Origin: Terrimonas_B sp041743125
GTDB lineage: Bacteria; Bacteroidota; Bacteroidia; Chitinophagales; Chitinophagaceae
Reading direction: 5' to 3'
Assembly (NCBI GenBank): GCA_041743125.1
Contig: JBGTNK010000039.1
Span: 1-10,747, forward strand
Length of the DNA stretch: 10,747 bases
Program-made: the position numbers and the translations under genes
Shown here: piece after piece, positions 1 through 7,621 of the stretch
Numbering within the stretch: the stretch's first letter is position 1
Layout of the letters: each line of letters begins with the position of its first letter
The notes under the pieces: model-generated
What the model saw: the letters and a program-made list of their open reading frames with translations, nothing else
What the model was told of the DNA's origin: nothing
Databases searched by the model: none

Positions 1-123
1 TATAGATCAAAATGCAGATAAGCACAGGGCTTAGAAATAAAAGTTGAATCAAAAGAATTTGAAGGTGCAGAGTCTATCGTACTTACCCGGAGTATTTACG
101 CACAATTTCAAGCAATGGTATAA
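1..123 (+). pseudogene. Decayed C-terminal tail of a histidine kinase
   Basis: The frame ending at the TAA at 121-123 reads, from position 22, AQGLEIKVESKEFEGAES then IVLT. It lines up with the tails of the two intact kinases downstream (AHGGELKVETKEGLGAEF and AHGGEIKVESIEGEGTEF), which form the last strands of the HATPase_c domain. An in-frame TAA lies at 19-21 just before the conserved stretch. The glycine pair is degraded, and the end runs into unrelated residues (RSIYAQFQAMV) in place of LP. The GTGLGL box that should lie just upstream is not readable in the visible bases. I infer a third, inactivated copy of the same kinase family, cut by the window edge. A divergent live gene read in another frame is less likely. 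Confidence 0.6.
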
Positions 124-138
124 ATAAATTGCTCAAAA
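106..138 (+). repeat. Imperfect inverted repeat in kinase leader
   Basis: The arms at 106-116 (TTTCAAGCAAT) and 128-138 (ATTGCTCAAAA) pair at 9 of 11 positions around an 11-base AT-rich loop. The inner six base pairs (AGCAAT/ATTGCT) are perfect. The right arm abuts the ATG at 139, so a hairpin in the mRNA would cover the ribosome-loading region. It has no GC-rich stem or T tract, so it does not look like a terminator. In AT-rich DNA such a repeat could arise by chance. Confidence 0.3.
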
Positions 139-2289
139 ATGTTAAGAATTTTTTTTTACATAATACTTGGGGTACTCGTTTTTACTTCCGACTTATTGGC
201 TCAACAAGACAGGATTGATAGCCTCAAGAAGGTTTTAATGCAAAAAAACTTGTCTGACTCTACTCGAATCAACGCCTTGAATAAGTGGGCTATTTTATCC
301 CGCAGAACAAACAAGAAACGTGCGGACTCATTGAATAACCAAGCCTTAATTTTAGCCAGTCGCTCAAAAAACCTCTATGGCCAAATAAGAGCTGTGATAG
401 GACTCTCTAAATTTCAAAGGGAAGATGGAAATTTTCCGGCATCCCGGAAATCAATATTACAAGCCCTGCAATTGGCACAAAAAAGTAATATGCCAAAATT
501 GCTAGCAGATGCAGTAAACGACTTTTACCAAGATGGTTTTATGTATCCCAGTGGAGACTATATTAAAGAATTAGAATATGCATTGTATTATCTTAAATTA
601 TCTGAACAGTATAAAGTACAAGCCCTGGAAGCCGACGCTTGTACGCAAATCGGAATTGTGTTTGCACTGTTAGGCGACTATTCAAATGCCATTAATTATA
701 CTAAAAGGGCGCTTAAAATACTTGAGCAAAACGAATATCGCCATAGCTTAATACGGGCCAATGCATTGTTATTTTTAGGCGAAATATATAGATATCAAGG
801 GCTTTACAACCAGGCTATTCAGGAATATACCCAATCATTGCAACTAGCCAGGCAGCTAAATTCGGTTTTTATTATAATTGAAAACGAACTTAATATAGCA
901 AATGTTTTTAGCAAACAAAAACGTTATGGGGAAGCACTCGCTATTGCGTATCGTACCCTGGCTACGTACACTTATTTGCAAGTTGACGGAAGTTATGCAT
1001 CATTCATATTAGCAAGCGCATATCTTGACATGAATAAACCTGATAGTGCTTTAATTTTTGGTAAAGCTACTGTGCAGTTTGCAGAAAAAACTAATGATTG
1101 GGCCTTTTTAGGAGGTGGTCACGAAATGCTGTCAAAAGCATATGCTCTAAAGAAAGATTTCAAATCCGCATATTTTCATAATTCAATTTACCGGAGGTAT
1201 GAGGACAGTCTGTTTAATAAATCTAAAGCTTACCAGGTTGCATACATTCAGTATTCTACGGAAATGACGCTTAAAGAAAGTCAAATTGACCTTCTTGAAA
1301 AAGACAAAGAGATTCGTGAAGGCAATGCCCGCCGGCAAAAACAAGTGCTGTATAGTGCGTTAGCTGGAGTAACTTTAGTTTTGGTTTTAATGTTCGTTTT
1401 AATCAGAAGTTACCGTGCTAAGCAACGTGCAAATATTTTACTCCAAAAACAAAAAGAAGAAATACAGGCATCGCTGGTAGAATTAAAATCAACCCAGGTA
1501 CAACTAATCCAATCAGAAAAAATGGCGAGCCTCGGCGAACTTACCGCCGGTATCGCCCACGAGATCCAAAACCCTTTGAACTTTGTAAATAATTTCTCGG
1601 AAGTGAGCAACGAACTGATCGACGAAATGAATGCAGAAATAGAAAAAGGGAAGTTCGAGGAAGTGATAGCCATTTCATCTGATATTAAACAAAACCTGGA
1701 AAAGATCAACCACCATGGAAAACGGGCCGATGCTATCGTAAAGGGGATGTTGCAGCACAGCCGAAGCAGCAGCGGGATCAAGGAGCCAACGGACATTAAT
1801 ACACTGGCCGATGAATACCTGCGACTGGCCTATCACGGTCTCCGGGCAAAGGACAAATCTTTTAATGCTTCTATAAAAACCGATTTTGATTCAACCATAG
1901 GCAAAATCAACGTCGTGCCTCAGGACTTGGGCAGGGTCATATTAAATTTAATAACCAATGCTTTCTATGCCTGTGCTGAGCGGAGCCGAAGTGCAGTCAC
2001 CGAACGCAGCAGACTAGATCAAAAGGGATACGAACCAACGGTTGCCGTAACCACAAAAAAAGAAGGCAATCAGGTTCTGATTACAGTAAATGACAATGGT
2101 GAAGGTATCCCCCAAAAAGTATTGGATAAAATATTCCAACCCTTTTTTACTACCAAGCCCACTGGACAGGGAACAGGTCTTGGCCTGAGTATGAGCTATG
2201 ATATCGTAAAGGCACATGGGGGGGAGTTGAAGGTGGAAACCAAAGAAGGACTAGGAGCAGAATTCACTATTCTTTTACCTATTATTTGA
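139..2289 (+). CDS. TPR-containing membrane sensor histidine kinase
   Basis: The protein has 716 residues. Residues 1-21 form a cleavable-looking signal peptide ending LLAQQ. Residues about 25-370 are helical TPR-like repeats (for example ALEADACTQIGIVFALLGDY and RANALLFLGEIYRYQGLYNQ), predicted periplasmic. A membrane helix at about 401-422 leads to a short coiled coil and the kinase core. The core has the H-box IAHEIQNP with phospho-acceptor His474, N-box Asn603/Asn607, G1 box DNGEGIP at Asp652, an F-box-like FQPFFTTKP, and G2 GTGLGL near Gly680, so all catalytic motifs are present. There is no receiver or output domain. It should autophosphorylate and pass phosphate to separate regulators, most plausibly the two receivers at 6139-7552. 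Residues 612-628 are a repeat-derived insertion (see separate entry). The ATG at 139 is chosen because the signal peptide begins there. The ligand is unknown. Confidence 0.93.
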   Translation: MLRIFFYIILGVLVFTSDLLAQQDRIDSLKKVLMQKNLSDSTRINALNKWAILSRRTNKKRADSLNNQALILASRSKNLYGQIRAVIGLSKFQREDGNFPASRKSILQALQLAQKSNMPKLLADAVNDFYQDGFMYPSGDYIKELEYALYYLKLSEQYKVQALEADACTQIGIVFALLGDYSNAINYTKRALKILEQNEYRHSLIRANALLFLGEIYRYQGLYNQAIQEYTQSLQLARQLNSVFIIIENELNIANVFSKQKRYGEALAIAYRTLATYTYLQVDGSYASFILASAYLDMNKPDSALIFGKATVQFAEKTNDWAFLGGGHEMLSKAYALKKDFKSAYFHNSIYRRYEDSLFNKSKAYQVAYIQYSTEMTLKESQIDLLEKDKEIREGNARRQKQVLYSALAGVTLVLVLMFVLIRSYRAKQRANILLQKQKEEIQASLVELKSTQVQLIQSEKMASLGELTAGIAHEIQNPLNFVNNFSEVSNELIDEMNAEIEKGKFEEVIAISSDIKQNLEKINHHGKRADAIVKGMLQHSRSSSGIKEPTDINTLADEYLRLAYHGLRAKDKSFNASIKTDFDSTIGKINVVPQDLGRVILNLITNAFYACAERSRSAVTERSRLDQKGYEPTVAVTTKKEGNQVLITVNDNGEGIPQKVLDKIFQPFFTTKPTGQGTGLGLSMSYDIVKAHGGELKVETKEGLGAEFTILLPII
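1972..2019 (+). repeat. Intragenic REP-like repeat (AERSRS type) in TPR kinase
   Basis: Two degenerate 24-base units begin at 1975 (GCTGAGCGGAGCCGAAG) and 1999 (ACCGAACGCAGCAGACT), with 10 of their first 15 bases matching. They encode the 8-residue repeat A-ERSR-SAV / T-ERSR-LDQ. From memory, CTGAGCGGAGTCGAAG-like repeats are dispersed through many Bacteroidota genomes and give AERSRS peptides when read in this frame. The unit sits in the loop between the N-box (NAFYA) and the strand before the G1 box. The length is a multiple of three and keeps the kinase frame open. A genome-wide copy count would confirm it. Confidence 0.6.
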
Positions 2290-2381
2290 TAATCTTGTTT
2301 TACAAGGGAATAAATTCTAAAGCAATTGTGGATACTGAGTTATCTGAACAAAAAGGAATCCCTGAAATTAAAAAATCTATC

Positions 2382-5300
2382 ATGGAGCTCTTTAGCAACA
2401 AGTTTGGTGGTATTATGGTCCTTATGGCAGTGTTGCTCATACCTTTGAGTTGTGCTGAGGAAAAACCGGCGGGGACTTCCAATATCTTTGCTCCTAAAGT
2501 AGTGCAAGCTAAGGGTTATCTGGTGCCACCTGAGGAAATACAACCTCCTGAATTAATTGGTGTTCAGGATAGTATAGTCATACCCTCAGGGAAACCTAAA
2601 GTCTTTCTATTGGAATCTGAAAGTATACTCGCAAGAACGCCTCCGGTAGTTAAATTGGAAGTGTCCAGTATCACAACTCCCGGGCAGGGCATCTATAAAC
2701 AGCCCATGGTTGTGCCGGTTTCGGCCATACCGGTGATTTCACGTCTTCCCAATATGGTAGCAGTAATGCCACCTCAGGTAAATTATTCAGGTGCAACAAG
2801 CTATAGCACCTATAATATAACCAACGGCCTTTCGACAATTGGCCTTTTACCTTATCAGGATAGTAAAGGAAACTTTTGGCTGGGGGACTTTATGAACGGA
2901 GTTGATAAATATGATGGGAGATCCATTACCCGGTATACTATAGCACAAGGGTTGATCTCAAATACTGTCACCAAAATCTTTGAAGACCGCAAGGGCAATA
3001 TGTGGTTCTGTACCTATTTTGGTCTGAGTAAATTTGATGGAAAGTATTTTACTAATTTCAGTACTGACCTGGGACTGCCAGACAGGGCCATGCTCGACAT
3101 GATTGAAGACCGGAAAGGGAACCTTTGGTTCTGCAGCAGAAAAGGAATAACTAAATATGACGGTAGTTCCTTTACAAATTTCACTGCTGAACAGGGTTTG
3201 GACCATTGGATAGAAAAGCTAATGGAAGATACATCCGGTAATATTTGGATGTTAACTCTGGAAGGGCAACTCATAAAATATGATGGTGCCACCTTTACAA
3301 AATATGTGGTCGATGATTCAGGACAACCGAATCATTTAAAATGGTCAGACTTCAGTACCACCCTGCTTACCGGAACCTTTGATGGAGAGTCTTATATAAA
3401 ATATTCTTCCATCCGTGACTCTGAATCTAAATTGCCCAATATTGTATATTCTAAAGACGGAACCCATATATGGCTAGCATACCCTTCTTCGGCAGACCCC
3501 CAAGCAATGGCCCTTTATTATTTTGACGGTGCACATATAAACCCAGAGGGGATGGTTCCTAATGCTGTTGCTATAACAGAAGACAAAAACGGCAATTTGT
3601 GGCTTAACACTAATTATGGATTATCAAAAATCCATAGAGCCCTCTTCTCTCATTTACAAATAGAGCAGGGATTGTCAGATAATATTATAAGGTCTGTCTT
3701 CCTTAGTAAGGATGGTACACTATGGGTGGGTACCTTTGAAGGATTCCATCAAATAACCCGGAATAGGGTCTCCCAATTTAAGGATGATAATGGAAAAATA
3801 GATTGGATAACAGCAATATCTGAGGATCAAAAGGGCAATCTCTGGCTTGCTAAATGGAATTATGGTGCAATTAAATTTAACGGAGTGTCCTTTACCCACT
3901 ATCCCCAAACGAAGGGTGGGGGGATGTGGTGCATTATGGAAGATAGTAAGGGGCACATCTGGTTTGGAACCGATGATGGGGTTATTGAGTATGACGGCAC
4001 CTCTTCCTACTATTATTCAACAGCGCAGGGATTAAGTGGAAAGCAAATAATAAAAATTATAGAGGACAAGAATAGGAATCTGTGGTTCGCAAGTCTGGAT
4101 AACGGACTTACGAAATATGACGGGACAGTTTTCACGCAATTTGGCTTGGGGAGTGGCTTAAATGATTTAAATATAAGAAGTTTACTGGAAGACAGCTATG
4201 GCCAAATTTGGGTGGGTACCGGAAATGGAGGTGTGTTTAAATACGATGGAGAAACATTTGCGCAATATACGACGGAACAGGGTTTATCCAGCAATATTAT
4301 TTATGGTATCCTTGAGGATACAGAGGGTCTAATCTGGTTTGCAACCCATAATGGATTCAGCAGGTTGCATTCACCAATGGTTGCCAGAACCGATAATCCC
4401 ATGGCCGGAACAGCTGATGGGATTGCTACGTTATTTAAAAACTATTTGTATTCGGATGGCTTCCTGGGCGGAGGAAATTGGGTCAATACTTTGGTTCAGG
4501 ATACCAATGGGATCATCTGGTCAGGAAATCCAGACAGGCTAACGGCATTTGACCCCGGCAAGGACCAAACGGATTCTATTCCACCATACATGCATATGAA
4601 TGCTGTACTGTTGTTCGACCAAGAGATCAACTGGTTGGAGCTTGAGAATAAGAAGGATACGGCCCTGTTATTAAATAACGGCCGAACGCTAAAAGATTTT
4701 AATTTCAGTACTGTTTCAAATTGGAGTTATACCCCGGAGGAGTTAGAACTGGCCTATAACAACAATGCGCTAAGTTTTATGTTCACAGGAATAACCATCA
4801 ATAAATCCGAACGCGTCAAGTATCAATATATGCTGGAAGGCTTTGATGACAACTGGGGCACCCTAATGACTACCCCCTTGGCCACCTATACGAATCTGTC
4901 CTTTGGCAACTATACCTTTAAGGCAAAAGCGATGAACAGTGACGGCTACTGGAGCAAAGAGCTGAGTTATCCATTTGTGATCAGACCACCATGGTGGCTT
5001 AGCTGGTGGGCTTATGCCATTTATGGACTTTTCTTTGTTGCTGGTTTAAGGATAGTACACCAATATCAGAAAAAAAGGGTTCTTCGCCTGGAACGGGTAA
5101 AATCACAAAAGAGAGAATTGGAACAAGCCAAAAAAATTGAAAAAGCCTATACCAATTTAAAAGCCACCCAAGCCCAATTGATACAGTCTGAAAAAATGGC
5201 TTCCTTAGGTGAGCTTACCGCCGGTATCGCCCACGAGATCCAGAACCCTTTGAACTTCGTTAATAATTTCTCGGAAGTGAACAAAGAATTGCTGGAAGAA

Positions 5301-5975
5301 TTGGATGAAGAAGCCGCTAAAGGGAATTTGGCGGAAGTTAAAGTCCTTGCCAAGGATATAAAAGCGAATGAACAGAAGATCAACCACCACGGTAAACGCG
5401 CCGATGCCATTGTCAAGGGCATGCTGCAGCACAGCCGGAGCAGCAGTGGAGTAAAGGAACCCACAGACATAAACGCCCTGGCCGATGAATACCTGCGCCT
5501 GGCCTATCACGGGCTGCGTGCAAAGGATAAAACCTTTAATGCGACTTTGAATACCGATTTCGATACGAGCGTTGGAAACATCAACGTCGTGGCACAGGAT
5601 ATCGGCCGAGTGATACTTAATTTGATTATGAACGCGCTATATGCGATCAACGAAAGGTCCTCCTGCGCTAATTTATCCATCGAAGCCTCGGCGAAGTTGG
5701 AAGCTTCGGAGGAGTATAAACCCACGGTTTGGATAGGCACCAAAAAGAACATAGACCAAGTCACGATCAGTATTAAGGACAACGGTTCCGGTATCCCGAA
5801 AAAGATCCTGGACAAAATATTTCAACCTTTTTTCACCACCAAACCTACCGGGCAAGGCACAGGGCTGGGATTGTCTTTAAGCTATGATACTGTAAAGGCA
5901 CACGGAGGGGAGATAAAAGTGGAATCGATTGAAGGGGAAGGTACGGAATTTATTATTCAGTTACCAATTGTCTGA
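2382..5975 (+). CDS. Two-component regulator propeller sensor histidine kinase
   Basis: The chosen ATG at 2382 gives 1197 residues; a TTG at 2286 would add 32 residues ahead of the signal sequence and is unlikely. Residues 1-24 are a signal peptide with a possible lipobox (IPLSC, Cys24; proline at -3 is atypical). A proline-rich linker runs to about 135. At least 13 Reg_prop blades of about 40 residues follow (pattern I.ED..GN.WFGT..G..KYDG..FT.Y....GL), up to about 760, enough for two seven-bladed propellers. Then come a Y_Y_Y domain (about 790-865), a membrane helix from Trp871, a coiled coil and the kinase core: His951 in IAHEIQNP, N-box Asn1080/Asn1084, G1 at Asp1133, G2 at Gly1161. It resembles the sensor half of hybrid two-component (HTCS) proteins but has no receiver or AraC domain, so it must signal to a separate regulator such as those at 6139-7552. 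The periplasmic ligand is unknown. Residues 1092-1110 are repeat-derived. Confidence 0.93.
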   Translation: MELFSNKFGGIMVLMAVLLIPLSCAEEKPAGTSNIFAPKVVQAKGYLVPPEEIQPPELIGVQDSIVIPSGKPKVFLLESESILARTPPVVKLEVSSITTPGQGIYKQPMVVPVSAIPVISRLPNMVAVMPPQVNYSGATSYSTYNITNGLSTIGLLPYQDSKGNFWLGDFMNGVDKYDGRSITRYTIAQGLISNTVTKIFEDRKGNMWFCTYFGLSKFDGKYFTNFSTDLGLPDRAMLDMIEDRKGNLWFCSRKGITKYDGSSFTNFTAEQGLDHWIEKLMEDTSGNIWMLTLEGQLIKYDGATFTKYVVDDSGQPNHLKWSDFSTTLLTGTFDGESYIKYSSIRDSESKLPNIVYSKDGTHIWLAYPSSADPQAMALYYFDGAHINPEGMVPNAVAITEDKNGNLWLNTNYGLSKIHRALFSHLQIEQGLSDNIIRSVFLSKDGTLWVGTFEGFHQITRNRVSQFKDDNGKIDWITAISEDQKGNLWLAKWNYGAIKFNGVSFTHYPQTKGGGMWCIMEDSKGHIWFGTDDGVIEYDGTSSYYYSTAQGLSGKQIIKIIEDKNRNLWFASLDNGLTKYDGTVFTQFGLGSGLNDLNIRSLLEDSYGQIWVGTGNGGVFKYDGETFAQYTTEQGLSSNIIYGILEDTEGLIWFATHNGFSRLHSPMVARTDNPMAGTADGIATLFKNYLYSDGFLGGGNWVNTLVQDTNGIIWSGNPDRLTAFDPGKDQTDSIPPYMHMNAVLLFDQEINWLELENKKDTALLLNNGRTLKDFNFSTVSNWSYTPEELELAYNNNALSFMFTGITINKSERVKYQYMLEGFDDNWGTLMTTPLATYTNLSFGNYTFKAKAMNSDGYWSKELSYPFVIRPPWWLSWWAYAIYGLFFVAGLRIVHQYQKKRVLRLERVKSQKRELEQAKKIEKAYTNLKATQAQLIQSEKMASLGELTAGIAHEIQNPLNFVNNFSEVNKELLEELDEEAAKGNLAEVKVLAKDIKANEQKINHHGKRADAIVKGMLQHSRSSSGVKEPTDINALADEYLRLAYHGLRAKDKTFNATLNTDFDTSVGNINVVAQDIGRVILNLIMNALYAINERSSCANLSIEASAKLEASEEYKPTVWIGTKKNIDQVTISIKDNGSGIPKKILDKIFQPFFTTKPTGQGTGLGLSLSYDTVKAHGGEIKVESIEGEGTEFIIQLPIV
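5657..5714 (+). repeat. Intragenic palindromic repeat in propeller kinase
   Basis: Arms at 5657-5669 (GTCCTCCTGCGCT) and 5702-5714 (AGCTTCGGAGGAG) pair at 9 of 13 positions. The interior holds two GCGAAG/GGAAGC-type units and the palindrome GAAGCTTC (5700-5707). In frame it encodes RSSCANLSIEASAKLEASE. From memory, TCCTCCTGCGCTA...GCTTCGGAGGA elements recur in Bacteroidota genomes. It lies at the same loop, between the N-box and the G1 strand, as the unrelated repeat of the upstream kinase, and the reading frame stays open. Family membership should be confirmed by genome-wide search. Confidence 0.55.
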
Positions 5976-6138
5976 ATCTCTGATTTATGGGATTACGCGG
6001 TTTGCACAGATCAAAAAATGAAATGGTTAGAATTTATGGAGAACTATTGTCGGCCAGAGTATATTGATTTACTTCAAACAAGGGCACCGAATTCAATGAA
6101 TTTGTGGAAACATAAGGAACAATAATATAAGGCATGAC
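5976..6138 (+). other. Intergenic gap with possible 35-codon ORF
   Basis: This gap separates the propeller kinase from the first receiver gene. An ATG at 6018, preceded by six adenines, opens a 35-codon frame ending at 6125 (MKWLEFMENYCRPEYIDLLQ...). It has no recognisable family and may be chance. The octamer TGAATTTG at 6097-6104 is one base off the Bacteroidota TANNTTTG -7 element, but no good -33 TTTG precedes it, so a promoter for the receiver genes is only weakly supported. I saw no convincing terminator hairpin. Confidence 0.25.
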
Positions 6139-6519
6139 ATGAAAATATTGGTAGTAGATGATGAACGCGATGTAAAAATGCTTTTCGAACAACGCTTCAG
6201 AAAGGAAATCAGGAGTGAGGAATTGCAATTTGTATTCGCCTTTTCGGGGGAGGAGGCCCTGAATGCCATGAAGTCCATGGACCATGAAGCGGTACTGATC
6301 TTGTCCGACATCAATATGCCAGGCATGACAGGTCTTGATCTCCTGAAAATTATAAAGAAAACCTATTTACAACCCCCGCCTATTGTTATGATGATCACCG
6401 CATATGGAGATGATGAAAACCGAAAGACGGCTAAAAACCTGGGTGCAGATGATTTTTTAACCAAACCTTTGGACTTTGCTTTACTGAAATTTAAATTAAA
6501 AGCGTTTCATAATGGCTAA
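6139..6519 (+). CDS. Single-domain response regulator (receiver only)
   Basis: The 126 residues form one CheY-like receiver and nothing else. The acidic pair is Asp7/Asp8, the phospho-acceptor is Asp57 in LILSDINMPGMTG, the switch residue is Thr87 in MITAYG, and the conserved lysine is Lys109 in TKP. Without an output domain it should act by protein contact, as a phosphate relay or as a sink that competes for phosphate from the upstream kinases. It is clearly paralogous to the receiver half of the next gene: both begin KILVVDDE.D, share a FRK.IR segment and have DINMP at the same positions. The stop codon overlaps the next start by 8 bases (ATGGCTAA), so the two are probably translationally coupled. 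An A-rich leader precedes the start. Confidence 0.92.
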   Translation: MKILVVDDERDVKMLFEQRFRKEIRSEELQFVFAFSGEEALNAMKSMDHEAVLILSDINMPGMTGLDLLKIIKKTYLQPPPIVMMITAYGDDENRKTAKNLGADDFLTKPLDFALLKFKLKAFHNG

Positions 6520-7552
6520 AATATTGGTGGTAGACGACGAGGTAGATCTCGAAGTGCTTATTAAACAGAAGTTCAGAAAAAAGATCCGTGATAAGGAATA
6601 TGAATTTCTTTTTGCCGAAAACGGGAGGATTGCCCTCCAAAAACTGATGGAGACGCCCGATATAGATGTGGTTTTGACTGATATAAATATGCCCGATATG
6701 GATGGTCTTACATTGCTAACTGAACTACATGAGTTACGACCATTGATTAAGGCGGTCATTGTCTCGGCCTATGGCGATATGGAGAATATAAGAACGGCAA
6801 TGAACAGGGGAGCATTTGATTTTATCACCAAGCCCATCAATTTTGAGGATCTCAATATCACTATGGAAAAGACCCTCAGGCAAGCAGCGGAAATGAAAGA
6901 CACACTTCAGGCCATAAAGGAAAATAATATATTGAAAATGTATGTGGATCAAAATGTACTCAAGTTTATGGGGACGAGAGAGTATGAGTCGGCTTTAACG
7001 GCAAATGAGACTATTGATGGTACGGTTATGTTTGTAGATATTGTTGGTTTTACAAAAATCAGCGAAACCGCTGAACCTGATACTGTCGTGGCAATGATCA
7101 ATATATATTTCGATGTAATGGTCGCGGCCATTATCAGCCAGGAGGGGTTGATTGATAAATTTATTGGAGATGCCATTATGGCCGTTTTCCGGGGAGATTA
7201 TCACTTGGACAGGGCCATAGACGCGGCTTTGGCAGTTCGCCACCAGATCAATTCACTCCCGGATGTGGAAGGGAAGGAAATATTCCGGCCCAAAGTATCT
7301 ATAGGAATCAAAAGTGGTGAAATGATATCCGGAAATATAGGCTCGGCAACCTTAAAGAGGTTGGATTATACGGTAATCGGAGATACCGTGAACACTGCTG
7401 CCAGGCTGCAGAATGCTGCCAAGGAAAACCAAATCGTGATTTGTGAAGGCTGTTACGAAAAGGTAAAAGAGGCCTTCAAGTGTGAAAAATTGGGAAGCAT
7501 ATTGATGAAAAACAAAGAACAGCCGCTGATGGTATATTCAGTAATGGAGTAG
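6512..7552 (+). CDS. Receiver-class III nucleotide cyclase (predicted adenylate cyclase)
   Basis: The protein has 346 residues and is predicted cytosolic. Residues 1-118 are a receiver with Asp8/Asp9, phospho-acceptor Asp57 (TDINMPDMDG), Ser85 and Lys107. A helical signalling linker (about 119-165, ending MYVDQNVLKFM) leads to a class III cyclase catalytic domain (about 168-346). Metal ligands are Asp176 (FVDIVGFT) and Asp220 (DKFIGDAIMAVF). The base-recognition pair is Lys216 and Asp285 (RLDYTVIGDTVN), and the transition-state residues are Asn294 and Arg298. This complete set is typical of enzymes converting ATP to cAMP, working as a homodimer. Phosphorylation of Asp57 by one of the upstream kinases probably controls activity. 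The neighbour 69 bases downstream is a PycTM-family membrane protein, which suggests the cyclic nucleotide is its ligand. The product identity is predicted only. Confidence 0.93.
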   Translation: MAKILVVDDEVDLEVLIKQKFRKKIRDKEYEFLFAENGRIALQKLMETPDIDVVLTDINMPDMDGLTLLTELHELRPLIKAVIVSAYGDMENIRTAMNRGAFDFITKPINFEDLNITMEKTLRQAAEMKDTLQAIKENNILKMYVDQNVLKFMGTREYESALTANETIDGTVMFVDIVGFTKISETAEPDTVVAMINIYFDVMVAAIISQEGLIDKFIGDAIMAVFRGDYHLDRAIDAALAVRHQINSLPDVEGKEIFRPKVSIGIKSGEMISGNIGSATLKRLDYTVIGDTVNTAARLQNAAKENQIVICEGCYEKVKEAFKCEKLGSILMKNKEQPLMVYSVME

Positions 7553-7621
7553 AGTACCGTCCTGTGCCAGCCTGGTTGAACTTTATTACTTTAAACCTTT
7601 AATGCTTAATTCCTGTTTGAC

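Noticed and set aside
1410..1796. Minus-strand frame (128 aa) opposite the TPR kinase core, with a similar one at 5147-5470
   Set aside because: The two antisense peptides resemble each other only because the sense strands encode paralogous kinase cores; they show no family motifs and no promoter.
2286..2381. TTG-initiated N-terminal extension of the propeller kinase
   Set aside because: It overlaps the previous stop codon and places 32 polar residues ahead of a clear signal peptide; the ATG at 2382 explains the protein better.
2850..4560. Regularly spaced similar segments that might suggest a DNA repeat array or CRISPR
   Set aside because: The similarity is at protein level (Reg_prop blades of about 40 residues); the bases vary and no identical repeat with spacers exists.
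2382..5975. Full hybrid two-component system (HTCS) regulator of polysaccharide use
   Set aside because: No receiver or AraC domain follows the kinase, and no SusC/SusD or glycoside hydrolase gene is nearby.
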